This document shows, piece by piece, positions 49,362-58,266 of a stretch of DNA of 64,000 nt (position 1 is its first letter; each line of letters starts with the position of its first letter). Origin of the DNA: Azospirillum agricola. GTDB lineage: Bacteria; Pseudomonadota; Alphaproteobacteria; Azospirillales; Azospirillaceae. The DNA lies in the NCBI RefSeq assembly GCF_017876095.1, contig NZ_JAGINM010000017.1, positions 105,705 to 169,704 of the forward strand, in the 5' to 3' direction. A model generated the notes under the pieces. The model made no database searches. It had not been told where the DNA came from and was given only the letters and a program-made list of their open reading frames with translations. Both the position numbers and the translations under genes were made by a program.

Positions 49362-50216
49362 TCACCCCTCCAGCCGCTCCCGCTCGGCCTCGAACACCGC
49401 CACGATCGTCTCCATCACCGCGCGGACGCGGGGAACGTCCTTGCGGTCGCGGTGGACCAGCAGCCACGCCTCGCGCACCAGCGGCGGCCCCGGCAGGGGG
49501 CGGCGCTCCAGCCCCGGCACGCCATCGGCCAGCAGGCAGGGCAGGAAGGCCATGCCGAAGCCGGCGACCGCCGCCGCCAACTGTCCCTGGACGCTGTTGG
49601 TGCGCAGCGCCACCCGCCGGCCGCCGCCATGGCGGGCGAGCCACCGTGCCTCCGGCAGGTCGGCCAGCGTCTCGTCGTAGGCGATCAGCGCGTCGGGCGC
49701 ATCGGGAGCGGCGTAGAGCCCATAGCCCAGCGTGGCGAGCCGCCGGCCGATCAGCTCGCCCTGCTGCGGGCGGGCCAGCCGGATCGCCAGATCGGCCTCG
49801 CGCCGGGCGAGGCTGAGCACCCGGTTGTCGGTGATGACCTCCAGGTCGAGACCGGGGTGCGCCGCGCGCAGCGGACCCAGCCGGGGGATCAGGAATCGGT
49901 CGGCCAGCGCCTGGGTCATGGTCAGGCGCACCAGCCCGGTCAGCCCGCCGCCGCTCCCCTCCCCCAGGCCTTCCCGCCGCCGGATGGCCAGCGCCGCCTC
50001 GTCCATCGCCTCGGCCAGCGCCCGCGCCGCCTCGCCGTCGCCGGTCAGGACGTAGCCGTCGGGCCGCCGCTCCATCAGCGTGCGGCCGAGCGCCGCCTCC
50101 AGCGCGGCCAGCCGCCGCCCCACCGTCGCGTGGCTGAGCCGCAGGCTCCGCGCCGCCGCCGACAGGCTGCCGGCGCGGGCCAGTTCGAGGAAGACCCGCA
50201 GGTCGTCCCAATCCAT
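49362..50216 (-). CDS. LysR-family transcriptional regulator
   Basis: 284 residues. N-terminal winged HTH (MDWDDLRVFLELARAGSLSAAARSLRLSHATVGRRLAALE) and a C-terminal effector domain (GLVRLTMTQALADRFLIPRL). Start at 50216 is family-typical; the frame is open further up to 50267. No obvious target: it is followed by cimA on the same strand (154 bp) and preceded by a peptide-binding protein gene on the same strand. Confidence 0.88.
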   Translation of the reverse strand: MDWDDLRVFLELARAGSLSAAARSLRLSHATVGRRLAALEAALGRTLMERRPDGYVLTGDGEAARALAEAMDEAALAIRRREGLGEGSGGGLTGLVRLTMTQALADRFLIPRLGPLRAAHPGLDLEVITDNRVLSLARREADLAIRLARPQQGELIGRRLATLGYGLYAAPDAPDALIAYDETLADLPEARWLARHGGGRRVALRTNSVQGQLAAAVAGFGMAFLPCLLADGVPGLERRPLPGPPLVREAWLLVHRDRKDVPRVRAVMETIVAVFEAERERLEG

Positions 50217-50345
50217 GGCCCCACCCGCCGCCCGGTCGGGAGCCCCTGTTCGTTTCCGATCCGTCATCGGCCGAGAATAGCCGATGACGGTCCATCGATG
50301 AACCGGGCGGAACCGCCCGCGCTCCGCGGCGAAGCCAGCCCTCCC

Positions 50346-51959
50346 CTACTTCTTCACGGCCTTCCAGTAGGTGTTGGTGTCGAAGCTCGGCCCCCACACC
50401 ATGCCGGAGACGTTGGTCCGCTCGGCGATGACCTCCGTCTGCTGGAACATGATGACGAAGGGCGACTCGGCCAGCACCCTGCGCTGGAGATCCTGGTAGA
50501 TCGCCGCGCGCTTGGCCGCGTCGCTTTCGATCACCGCCGAGGCGGTGATCTTCGTCAGCTCCGGAATGTCCCAGGAATTGCGCCAGGCCAGCGGCTTGGA
50601 CTTGGCGTTGTCGCCGTTGTCGGGGTTGGAGGCGAAGGTCTCGGCGTTGGTGTGCGGATCCTGGTAGTCGGCGCCCCATTGCTGGATCATCAGGTCGTGG
50701 TTGCGCGCCCGGTACTTGGTCAGCACCTGCTTGCCGTCGCCGGGGATGATGTCGATCCTGACCCCGGCGGCGGCGGCGCTCGCCTGGATCGCCTGGGCCA
50801 TGTCCTGGGTGGGCGTGGTGTTGCGCATGTCCAGCGTCACGGTGAAGCCGTCCGGCAGCCCCGCCTTGGCCAGCAGCTCCTTCGCCCTGGCCGGGTCGTA
50901 GCGGTAGGGATTCTCGTCGAGCGCGCCGAGGAAGCCCTTGGGCAGGAAGGTCTGGTGGATGGTGCCCTGGCCGTTCATGATGGTCTTGGCCATCCCCTCA
51001 TAGTCCACGAGGTGCTTCATCGCCTCGCGCACCTCGGGCTTGGCCAGCACCGGATTCTTCTGGTTCAGGCTGAGGTACCACAGCGTGCCCTTGGGCGACT
51101 GCACCAGCCGGACGGCGCTGTTTCCCTTCAGCGGTTCGAACTGCTCCGGCTTCAGGTTGCGGGCGATGTCGATGTCGCCCTTCTCAAGCAGCAGGCGCTG
51201 GGTCGCCGGCTCGGCGATCTGGCGGATCAGCACGCGCTTCAGCACCGGGGCGCCGCGCCAGTAGTTCGCGTTGGCGTCGAGCATCAGCAGCTCGCTCGCC
51301 TTCCACTGCCGCAGCGAGAAGGGGCCGGAGCCGGCCGAGTTGTTCCTCAGCCAGGCGGAGCCGAAATCGCCGTCCTTCTCCTTGCTCCGCAGCAGCTTGG
51401 AATCGACCACCGAGGCGACGTCGGCGGTCAGGCAGTAGAGGACGAAGGTCGGCGCGTAGGTCTGGTCGGTGGTGAAGACCAGCGTGCGCGGGTCGGTCGC
51501 GCTGACCATCGCATCGACGTTGTCGGGCGTCAGGCCGAACTGGCCGAGGATGAAGGCCGGCCCCTTGTTCATCTTGACGGCGCGGCGGAAGGAGTAGGCG
51601 ACGTCCTCGGCGGTCAGCGGGTTGCCGGAATGGAATTTGATGCCGTCGCGGATCTTGAAGGTGAAGGTCTTGCCGTCGGGGGAGACGGTCCAGCTCTCGG
51701 CGACCTCGCCCTCGATCCGGCTGACGTCGTTGACGTCGAAATGGATCAGCCGGTCATAGACCTGGGCGCTGTATTCGGCGCCCGACAGCTCGAAGATCTC
51801 GGCGGGGTCGAGCCCGACGATGTCGTCGAACTGCCACGCCATCACCAGCGAATCCTTCGGCGTATCGGCAACGGCCGGCGCCGTCGGCAACGTCGTGAGC
51901 GCCGTGGCGGCGAGGACGAGAGCGGCGGCACCGAGCAGGCCGTGTTTGAAGCGGAGCAT
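50346..51959 (-). CDS. ABC transporter periplasmic peptide-binding protein (family 5)
   Basis: 537 residues, signal peptide LLGAAALVLAATALTTLPTAPAVA. Family signature around FEIxDDGIKFHSG (FTFKIRDGIKFHSGNPLTAEDVAYSFRRAV). Binds di/oligopeptides or similar ligands for ABC import. No permease or ATPase gene is adjacent, so it is an orphan receptor in this window. Confidence 0.9.
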   Translation of the reverse strand: MLRFKHGLLGAAALVLAATALTTLPTAPAVADTPKDSLVMAWQFDDIVGLDPAEIFELSGAEYSAQVYDRLIHFDVNDVSRIEGEVAESWTVSPDGKTFTFKIRDGIKFHSGNPLTAEDVAYSFRRAVKMNKGPAFILGQFGLTPDNVDAMVSATDPRTLVFTTDQTYAPTFVLYCLTADVASVVDSKLLRSKEKDGDFGSAWLRNNSAGSGPFSLRQWKASELLMLDANANYWRGAPVLKRVLIRQIAEPATQRLLLEKGDIDIARNLKPEQFEPLKGNSAVRLVQSPKGTLWYLSLNQKNPVLAKPEVREAMKHLVDYEGMAKTIMNGQGTIHQTFLPKGFLGALDENPYRYDPARAKELLAKAGLPDGFTVTLDMRNTTPTQDMAQAIQASAAAAGVRIDIIPGDGKQVLTKYRARNHDLMIQQWGADYQDPHTNAETFASNPDNGDNAKSKPLAWRNSWDIPELTKITASAVIESDAAKRAAIYQDLQRRVLAESPFVIMFQQTEVIAERTNVSGMVWGPSFDTNTYWKAVKK

Positions 51960-52050
51960 CCCTGACGTCTCCCGAGCGGGGTTTTCGTTGGCGCGCGGCA
52001 GTGCGCGCACCCGAAAGCATCCCGCGCGGTTCCCCGCCCGTCAAGCCGGC

Positions 52051-52090
52051 CAAGAAGCCTGTTTCCCGTCCGCGGCGGGCGGGAAACAGG
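52051..52090 (-). terminator. terminator of rlmN
   Basis: Arms CCTGTTTCCCG (52058-52068) and CGGGAAACAGG (52080-52090), perfect 11 bp, followed on the minus strand by CTTCTTGG; it begins 17 bp after the rlmN stop. Confidence 0.7.
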
Positions 52091-52106
52091 GTGGCGCCGG
52101 TTCCGC

Positions 52107-53273
52107 TCAGACCAGTTCGGCGTCCTTCTCGGCGATGACCTTGTCGATGGCCGCGCGCTCGGCGGCGGTCATGCGCAGGCTGGCGCTCTTCAACTGGCCG
52201 CAGGCGGCCATGATGTCCTCGCCGCGCGGGGTGCGCACCGGGCTGGCGTAGCCGGCGTTGTTGACGATGTCGCCGAAGACCTGGATCGCCCGGTCGGTCG
52301 AACGCTCGTAGGGGGCGCCCGGCCAGGGGTTGAAGGGGATCAGGTTGATCTTGGCCGGCACGCCCTCCAGCAGCCTGACCAGCGCGCGGGCGTCGGCCGG
52401 GCTGTCGTTGATGCCCTTCAGCATCACGTATTCGAAGGTGATGCGACGGGCGTTGGACAGGCCGGGATAGTCGCGGCAGGCCGCCATCAGCTCGCTCAGC
52501 GGGTACTTCTTGTTGATCGGCATGATGACGTCGCGCAGCTCGTCGGTCACCGCGTGCAGGCTGACCGCGAGGTTGACGTTCAGCTCCTCGCCGCAGCGGC
52601 GCATCGCCGGGACGACGCCCGAGGTCGAGAGCGTGATGCGCCGCTTGGAGATCGAGATGCCGTCGCCGTCCATGACGATCTTCAGCGCCTTGGCGACGTT
52701 CTCGTAATTGAACAGCGGCTCGCCCATGCCCATCATGACGATGTTGGACAGCATGCGCCCGTCGGGCGGCGCCGGCCATTCGCCCAGCATGTCGCGGGCC
52801 AGCATGACCTGGGCCAGGATCTCCGACGAATCGAGGTTGCGCACCAGACGCTGCGTGCCGGTGTGGCAGAAGCGGCAGGTGAGCGTGCAGCCGACCTGCG
52901 AGGAGACGCAGAGCGTGCCGCGATCCTCCTCGGGGATGTGGACGCTCTCCACCTCCTGCCCGTCCGGCATGCGCAGCAGCCATTTGCGGGTGCCGTCGGC
53001 CGACTTCAGATCCTTGACGACCGTCGGACGCGCGATGAGGTGGCTGTCGGCCAGCCTCTCGCGCACCGGCTTGGCCAGCGTGGTCATCACCGCGAAGTCG
53101 GTGGCGCCACGGTGGTAGATCCAGTGCCAGAGCTGGCGGGCCCGGAATTTCTCCAGGCCGATGGACAGCATTTCGGCTTCCAGCTCTTCGCGGGACAGAC
53201 CGACGAGGTTCTTCCGGCCGTCGGCGTCAGCGGCCGGCAGGGCGAAGGCGGTGGCATGATTGAGGGCGCTCAT
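52107..53273 (-). CDS. rlmN: dual-specificity 23S rRNA/tRNA adenosine C2-methyltransferase RlmN
   Basis: 388 residues. Radical SAM motif C-x-x-x-C-x-x-C at Cys129, 133, 136 (CTLTCRFC). The C-terminal GEDIMAACGQL carries the second catalytic cysteine. Methylates A2503 of 23S rRNA and A37 of some tRNAs. Confidence 0.96.
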   Translation of the reverse strand: MSALNHATAFALPAADADGRKNLVGLSREELEAEMLSIGLEKFRARQLWHWIYHRGATDFAVMTTLAKPVRERLADSHLIARPTVVKDLKSADGTRKWLLRMPDGQEVESVHIPEEDRGTLCVSSQVGCTLTCRFCHTGTQRLVRNLDSSEILAQVMLARDMLGEWPAPPDGRMLSNIVMMGMGEPLFNYENVAKALKIVMDGDGISISKRRITLSTSGVVPAMRRCGEELNVNLAVSLHAVTDELRDVIMPINKKYPLSELMAACRDYPGLSNARRITFEYVMLKGINDSPADARALVRLLEGVPAKINLIPFNPWPGAPYERSTDRAIQVFGDIVNNAGYASPVRTPRGEDIMAACGQLKSASLRMTAAERAAIDKVIAEKDAELV

Positions 53274-53363
53274 GGCCCCCTAAATAGGGCCATGAGGCGC
53301 AAGAGTCAAAAGACCAAGTGAGGAACTGCGGTTCCCCACCCTCGAAGCCTCGGAAGGCGCCGG

Positions 53364-53912
53364 TCAGCGCTTCACGTTGCAGGCCTGGTTGATCGCGTCG
53401 TAGGCCTGGGCGAGGCCGTCCAGGCTGTAGGTGTCGGTGGTCTTGGTGCCGCGCCCGGAGACGCCCTTGACGACCATCGGCTTGCCCTTGGCGTCGCGCA
53501 TGGCGGCCGTCACCGCCTTGTCGGTGTCGGAGTCGCGCGCCCAGGCGGTCTCGCCGTCGGTGAACAGCTTGAAGGATTTGCCGGCGACGTCCAGCACCGT
53601 CTCGCTCTCCTTCTTGAAGGGATAGCCGGCGATGAAGCTCACGACGTCCAGCGTCTTCTCCGTCGGACGGTGGGTGACCAGCACATAGACGTCGCCACGC
53701 TTGGCCGCCGCCGGCTCCTTCTTCTTGGGCTGGCTGGAGATGTAGCAGACCTTGCTGCCCTTCTCCTCGAACGCGAAGGCGTTCCAATCCTTGAAGGTGC
53801 CGAGAAGCCGGGGGTCGGCGGCGCCGGCCGACGAGGCGGCGATCACCAGGAGGGGGGCGGCGAGGACCAGGGCGGCCCCGGCGGTGCGGCGGATGGCGCG
53901 GAAAGGCAGCAT
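53364..53912 (-). CDS. invasion-associated locus B (IalB) family protein
   Basis: 182 residues with a signal peptide (LVLAAPLLVIAASSAGAA). The family text is clear: LLGTFKDWNAFAFEEKGSKVCYISSQPKKKEP, DVYVLVTHRPTEKTLDVVSFIAGYPFKKES. Periplasmic, role uncertain outside Bartonella. ATG 53912 puts the signal peptide at the start; the frame is open to 54086. Divergent from the ECF sigma gene across a 232-bp gap. A more distant relative is at 4406. Confidence 0.88.
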   Translation of the reverse strand: MLPFRAIRRTAGAALVLAAPLLVIAASSAGAADPRLLGTFKDWNAFAFEEKGSKVCYISSQPKKKEPAAAKRGDVYVLVTHRPTEKTLDVVSFIAGYPFKKESETVLDVAGKSFKLFTDGETAWARDSDTDKAVTAAMRDAKGKPMVVKGVSGRGTKTTDTYSLDGLAQAYDAINQACNVKR

Positions 53913-54056
53913 CGTTTTGCGACAGCTCGTTGGTGTTCCGTGGGTCGGGCGGACACTACCGCAAACCGGCGCGGCTTTCCAAGGGCGCCTCGCAGGTTCC
54001 GCCGCCGGCCCGCGCGATTGTGTCGCGGCTGTAACCAAGTCCTCAGGTTTTTTGTG

Positions 54057-54086
54057 TGATCCGGACGGCGGGGGGTTGCGTACCAA
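54057..54086 (+). promoter_or_regulatory. possible ECF-dependent promoter of the sigma gene
   Basis: TGATCC (54057) with TACCAA 18 bp downstream. TGATCC is the -35 word of ChrR-linked RpoE sigma factors in Rhodobacter; the -10 is a weak match, so autoregulation is only suggested. Confidence 0.4.
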
Positions 54087-54151
54087 CGCATGATGCGAGA
54101 CACCGCCCGGCGCGGCGGGGAACGGACGAATTCGGTATAGGAGGGTGGATC

Positions 54152-54193
54152 ATGGCGATCCCCATCTTGTGCGGCGGCGTCCGTTGCCCTTGA
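54152..54193 (+). CDS. possible 13-codon leader peptide before the ECF sigma gene
   Basis: ATG 54152 has AGGAGG 8 nt upstream (the best ribosome site of the locus) and encodes MAIPILCGGVRCP, ending TGA at 54191, 8 nt before ATG 54202 of the sigma gene. Two cysteines. It may couple translation to the sigma gene, or be a chance short frame. Confidence 0.35.
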   Translation: MAIPILCGGVRCP

Positions 54194-54201
54194 ATGGAGG
54201 A

Positions 54202-54777
54202 ATGCAGGACACGCATCCCCCCATGGCCGACACGGCCCCGAGTCTTGAGGATCTGCTCGTCGCCGTCGGGCGCGAGCAGGACCGTCTGGCGTTCGGGGCG
54301 CTGTTCGGCCATTTCGCGCCGCGGCTGAAGACGTATCTGCGCCGGCTGGGATGCGAATCCGGCGCAGCCGAGGAGCTTGTGCAGGAGGTCATGCTGTTGG
54401 TCTGGCGACGCGCCGAAACCTACGATCCGGCCCAGGCGTCGGCCAGCACCTGGGTGTTCACCATCGCCCGCAACAAGCGGGTCGATTCGCTGCGCCGCGA
54501 GCAGCGGCCGGAGATCGACCCCAGCGACCCCGCGCTCGTCCCGGAGGCGGACGAGCCGGCCGACCGGCGGGTGGAGGCACGCCAGAGCAACGACCGGCTG
54601 CGCGCCGCCTTGAAGGACTTGCCGCCCGAACAGGCGGAGCTGCTGCGGATGGCCTATTTCGAGGACAAGCCGCACAGCGTGATCTCCGCCGAGCACGGCA
54701 TCCCGCTCGGCACCGTGAAGTCGCGCCTGCGTCTGGCGATGGACCGCCTGCGCAAGGCCCTGAGGGATGTCGCATGA
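54202..54777 (+). CDS. ECF-family RNA polymerase sigma factor (ChrR-associated type)
   Basis: About 191 residues: sigma region 2 (FGHFAPRLKTYLRRLGCESGAAEELVQEVMLLVWRRAE) and region 4 (LPPEQAELLRMAYFEDKPHSVISAEHGIPLGTVKSRLRLAMDRLRKAL). Directs a stress regulon, by analogy singlet oxygen/oxidative stress as for Rhodobacter RpoE. Start is uncertain: GTG 54145, ATG 54202 or ATG 54223. The stop overlaps the anti-sigma gene (ATGA). Confidence 0.92.
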   Translation: MQDTHPPMADTAPSLEDLLVAVGREQDRLAFGALFGHFAPRLKTYLRRLGCESGAAEELVQEVMLLVWRRAETYDPAQASASTWVFTIARNKRVDSLRREQRPEIDPSDPALVPEADEPADRRVEARQSNDRLRAALKDLPPEQAELLRMAYFEDKPHSVISAEHGIPLGTVKSRLRLAMDRLRKALRDVA

Positions 54778-55469
54778 GCCTGCCCAGCCACCATCCCGGC
54801 GATACCCTGCTGATCGATTACGCGGGCGGCGCCCTGTGCGAGGGCGCCTCGCTGGTCGTCGCCACCCACATGGCCTTCTGCCCCTGCTGCCGCCGCATGG
54901 TCGGCGAGATGGAGGCGGTGGGCGGCGCCCTGCTCGACGATCTGGAACCGGATTCCGTCTCGCCCGACTGCCTGGACGCGCTGCTCGCCCGCATCGACCG
55001 GGACGAGTCCCTGCGCCCACCCCCCTGCCGGCCGGCACTCCAGCCTCCGGCCCCCCAACGACCCGCCCATACCCCGACGACCGCCGCGCGGCCGATCATC
55101 CCCGAACCGTTGCGCGGCTATCTCGGCGGCGGGCTGGAAGGCAAGCGCTGGCGTTTCCTGCAACCCGGCATGGCCGTCATCGATCTGCGGACCGGCTCCA
55201 GCGCGGTCACCCGTCTGGTGCGCATGAAGGGCGGCGTCGCCGCTCCCCAGCACACCCATGGCGACATCGAGCTGACCGTGGTGCTGGAGGGTGGCTTCTC
55301 CGACGAGCTGGGATCCTTCCAGCCGGGCGACATCGCCATCGGCGACCCGTCCATCGAGCACCGGCCGGTGGCCGATCCGGAAGGCTGCCTGTGCCTGTCC
55401 GCGACGATCGGCGGCCTGCGCCTGACCGGGCCGATCGGGCGCATCCTCAACCGCTTCATGGATTTCTGA
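54774..55469 (+). CDS. ChrR-type zinc anti-sigma factor
   Basis: 231 residues. N-terminal zinc anti-sigma domain with His6/7, His32, Cys36 and Cys39 (HMAFCPCC), an Arg/Pro linker, and a C-terminal cupin (PQHTHGDIELTVVLEG; GDPSIEHRP), the two-domain build of ChrR. It sequesters the sigma factor encoded just upstream, with which it overlaps by 4 nt, until a signal such as singlet oxygen acts on the cupin. Confidence 0.9.
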   Translation: MSLPSHHPGDTLLIDYAGGALCEGASLVVATHMAFCPCCRRMVGEMEAVGGALLDDLEPDSVSPDCLDALLARIDRDESLRPPPCRPALQPPAPQRPAHTPTTAARPIIPEPLRGYLGGGLEGKRWRFLQPGMAVIDLRTGSSAVTRLVRMKGGVAAPQHTHGDIELTVVLEGGFSDELGSFQPGDIAIGDPSIEHRPVADPEGCLCLSATIGGLRLTGPIGRILNRFMDF

Positions 55470-55547
55470 AACGGGACCGGTGGGATCGCTCACGCGCCCC
55501 ACCCTGCCCATCCCCAACCTCCCTGCTTCGCGGGAAGGGGGACTCCG

Positions 55548-56015
55548 TCACGCCGTTGCGGGCAACCGGCCGTCGCGGGCGCGCATCAGCGCCCACACCA
55601 CCGACACGCCCAGCAGCTTCGAGGCGAGGCTCGCGGCCCAGACGCCCGGATCCCAGATGTCCAGCATGCCGAAGAACAGCGCGGTGTCGACCGGCACCGA
55701 CAGGGCGGCGCTCAGCCACAGCCGGTCGCGCAGGGGGCGCTTGGTGACGGTGAAGACCGCCCAGTCGATCAGTTCCGACACGGCGAAGGCGGCGACGCTG
55801 GCGGTGGCGACGAAGGGATCGGCCAGCAGGGTCGACAGCAGGGTGCCGACCAGCATGGCGGCGAGCGACCAGTGGCCGAAACGGACCTGCACCATGTCGC
55901 GCAGGACGAAGATCAGACCGGCCCAGCAGGACCAGACGAGGTCGAGATGCGGGAACAGGCTGAAGGCGAAATTGATGGCAAGGATGCTGCCAACATAGGC
56001 GGCGAGCCAGATCAT
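55548..56015 (-). CDS. VUT family membrane protein (queuosine-precursor-transporter-like)
   Basis: 155 residues, five or six membrane helices. ADPFVATASVAAFAVSELIDWAVFTVTKRPLRDRLWLSAALSVPVDTALF matches the YhhQ/VUT (COG1738-like) pattern with its conserved Asp and Arg. Members import preQ0/preQ1; this shorter alphaproteobacterial branch is less certain. Start 56015 begins right at helix 1. Confidence 0.7.
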   Translation of the reverse strand: MIWLAAYVGSILAINFAFSLFPHLDLVWSCWAGLIFVLRDMVQVRFGHWSLAAMLVGTLLSTLLADPFVATASVAAFAVSELIDWAVFTVTKRPLRDRLWLSAALSVPVDTALFFGMLDIWDPGVWAASLASKLLGVSVVWALMRARDGRLPATA

Positions 56016-56154
56016 GTCCAAGATCCTTCCGGAAGCGGCCCGCGGCAATACGGGCGCCGATGACCGGAGCAGACCCCGCGTGAATGCGAGCGCCCCGAAG
56101 CCGCCTGTCCTAACAGATCGAGGAGAAGGATTGAAGCGGGGGAAAGGGCTTAAA

Positions 56155-56253
56155 GACACGGATGAACACGGATTTCCACGGATGAACACGGATGCCGCCC
56201 GGCCGGCATCCATCCGTGAGCCGGCGCAGCCGGCATCCGTGTTCATCCGTGTC
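56155..56253. repeat. large palindromic element built from CACGGATGAACACGGAT
   Basis: The 17-mer occurs directly at 56157-56173 and 56177-56193 and inverted at 56235-56251. Arms 56177-56197 and 56231-56251 are a perfect 21-bp inverted repeat with a 33-nt inner part. Similar ...GATGAACAC...GAT words occur as dispersed intergenic repeats in many unrelated bacteria. Lies between the HD-GYP stop and the VUT gene. Confidence 0.85.
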
Positions 56254-56282
56254 CTTCAGAACCTTTCCGCTCCGGACCCCGG

Positions 56283-57929
56283 CTACAGCGCCTGGGCGCG
56301 TCCGCCGAACAGGGCGCGCAGCTTGCGCCCGATCAGACCGCCCAGCATGCCCGGACCGCCGTCGCCCTTCGGGAACCAGCCGGGATCCTCGGCCTGGAAG
56401 CGCCGGATCACGATGACGAAGGCGTCGACCACGCGCGGGTCGAAATCACGCCCCGACCGTTCGACGACCCAGGCGATGGCCTGCTCCACCGTCCAGGCGC
56501 CGCGGTACTGCCGGCTGGTGATCAGCGCGTCGAACACGTCGGCCACCGCCATGATCCGGGCGCCGATCGGAATGGCGTCGCCCTTCAGCCCCTCCAGATA
56601 GCCCGACCCGTCGTAGCGCTCGTGGTGGTAGCGCGCGATCTCGGCCGCGATCGACAGCAGCGAGCGTCCGCGCAGGGGGAGCGCCGCCTCCGACAGGATG
56701 CGGTGGCCGATCTCGGTGTGGCGCTGGATCGCCTGCATGTCGTTGATGGCGAGTTCGCCCGGCATGCCCAGCGTCTGATCCGACACGCTCAGCATGCCGA
56801 CGTCGTGCAGCAGGGCGGCCAGCCCGACCTTCTCGACATAGTCGGCGTCCAGCTCGCCGCCGAACTGGCCACGCCGCATCAGCTCGCGGGCGATCTCGCC
56901 GACCAGCCGCTCGATGCGCTGGAGATGACCCGACGCCGCGTTGTCCTTGTATTCGGCGAGCGAACCCATGGCGAGCACCGTCGCCTTCTGCGAGGTGTTC
57001 AGCTCCTCGAACAGCAGGGCGTTCTCGAAGGCGATCGAGCATTTGTTGCGGAACAGCTCCAGAAGCTGCCACTCGCGCGCCGTGCCGTCGTTGCGGCCCT
57101 CGACATAGATCATGCCGGTGATGCCGCCGTTGGCACGCAGGCGCAGCGCGCAGAAGTCCGGCTCGACGATGGTCTCGCTGCTCGGCGACAGCCGCTCCAG
57201 CGCCGCCTCGACCCGCGCCTCGCCAAGCGCCCCGACCTCGACATCCTTCCATTTGGCGAAGCGGCCGGTCGAGGCACGCACGCGGATCCTGCGGTCGCGC
57301 GGCAGCGTGTCGCCCTGGATGCACAGCAGCGCGTGGTGCCCGATGCCGAGCAGCCCGACGACGCGCGGCAGGATGTTGGGGAACAGGGTGTCCGGCGTGC
57401 GCAGCTCCAGCAGGCCGGTCGTCGCCACCAGCATGCGGGCCAGCCCCTTGCGGCCGGCCGCCAGCGCCTGGAGGCTGGCGAAGGTGCGCAACTGCCCGAC
57501 CACGGCGGTGCGCAGCGCGCGGGCGGTCAGCCCCGCCTTGGCGCGGTAGTCGCCGACGTCGTTGTTGGCGATCACCTCCTCCTCGCCGACCGCGTCGGGG
57601 TGCGCCGTGCAGACGACGATGCGGGTGCGCTGGTTGCCGAGATCCTGGCGGATGTGGGCGACGAGATCGAGCCCGGCCCGCTCCGTTTCCAGCACGACCT
57701 CCAGCAGGATCAGCGCGATGTCGGGATGGTCGTACAGCGTCTCGCGCGCCTCGGCGGCCGTGGCGGCGCCGATCGCCTCGACGCCGGCCCCCTCGACGGT
57801 GACGCCCCGCACGGCCTCGCGCGCCATCGCCAGCAACGCGGGATCGCCGTCGACGACGAGGATCTTGAAGGGCGCCTTGGCGGGCGTGGGGGAATTGGCC
57901 TCTTCCGGCCGGGCGTCGTCGTGGAGCAT
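56283..57929 (-). CDS. REC-DUF3369-HD-GYP response regulator with degenerate receiver
   Basis: 548 residues: receiver about 20-140, DUF3369 (GAF-like) about 160-310, HD-GYP about 345-500. HD motif is present (ALLHDVGML), HHERYDGSGY follows, but the GYP triplet is GYL. In the receiver the phospho-acceptor position is Glu77 (ALILLEVVLE, where relatives have LLDVV) and the acidic pocket is VVDGDP. It may be constitutively on, or no longer phosphorylated. HD-GYP proteins hydrolyse c-di-GMP to GMP. ATG 57929 is the family-like start. Confidence 0.88.
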   Translation of the reverse strand: MLHDDARPEEANSPTPAKAPFKILVVDGDPALLAMAREAVRGVTVEGAGVEAIGAATAAEARETLYDHPDIALILLEVVLETERAGLDLVAHIRQDLGNQRTRIVVCTAHPDAVGEEEVIANNDVGDYRAKAGLTARALRTAVVGQLRTFASLQALAAGRKGLARMLVATTGLLELRTPDTLFPNILPRVVGLLGIGHHALLCIQGDTLPRDRRIRVRASTGRFAKWKDVEVGALGEARVEAALERLSPSSETIVEPDFCALRLRANGGITGMIYVEGRNDGTAREWQLLELFRNKCSIAFENALLFEELNTSQKATVLAMGSLAEYKDNAASGHLQRIERLVGEIARELMRRGQFGGELDADYVEKVGLAALLHDVGMLSVSDQTLGMPGELAINDMQAIQRHTEIGHRILSEAALPLRGRSLLSIAAEIARYHHERYDGSGYLEGLKGDAIPIGARIMAVADVFDALITSRQYRGAWTVEQAIAWVVERSGRDFDPRVVDAFVIVIRRFQAEDPGWFPKGDGGPGMLGGLIGRKLRALFGGRAQAL

Positions 57930-58093
57930 GGGTTTTCCGAGGCTTTTGCGCGCGCCGGTCGCGCGCAAAACAAAAAATACCCGTGCCCGACAACTCATTC
58001 AACCGTTGTCGGTTCGCCCACGAAGCGTTGCCCGCGTTACGGCGCCGCAGTCCCCACTCTTTCGGGCGTGTCCGGCCCCTCTCCATCCACGGG

Positions 58094-58138
58094 CGCCCAC
58101 GAAGCCCCTCTCCCTGAGGGAGAAGGGCTTCGTGGGCG
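58094..58138. repeat. 45-bp palindrome in the gap between HD-GYP and rpsA
   Basis: 14-bp perfect arms CGCCCACGAAGCCC / GGGCTTCGTGGGCG, with an inner CTCCC-TGA-GGGAG stem. Part of the word (CGCCCACGAAGC) recurs at 58015, suggesting a dispersed intergenic repeat. The 337-bp gap 57930-58266 contains no gene. Confidence 0.7.
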
Positions 58139-58159
58139 GAAGGGCGTGCCGCCCCAACG

Positions 58160-58191
58160 AAAAAGGCCGCTCCCCGACGGGAAGCGGCCTT
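58160..58191 (-). terminator. rho-independent terminator of the aroA-cmk-rpsA operon
   Basis: Arms AAGGCCGCT (58163-58171) and AGCGGCCTT (58183-58191) extended by CCCC/GGG, followed on the minus strand by a T run and CG; 76 bp after the rpsA stop. Confidence 0.85.
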
Positions 58192-58266
58192 CTCCTTACT
58201 CTCACCCGGTCATCGGCGCCCCCGCCCCTTCCCCGCCGTGGCGGAGAAGGGCCGGAAGCCGTCCGA

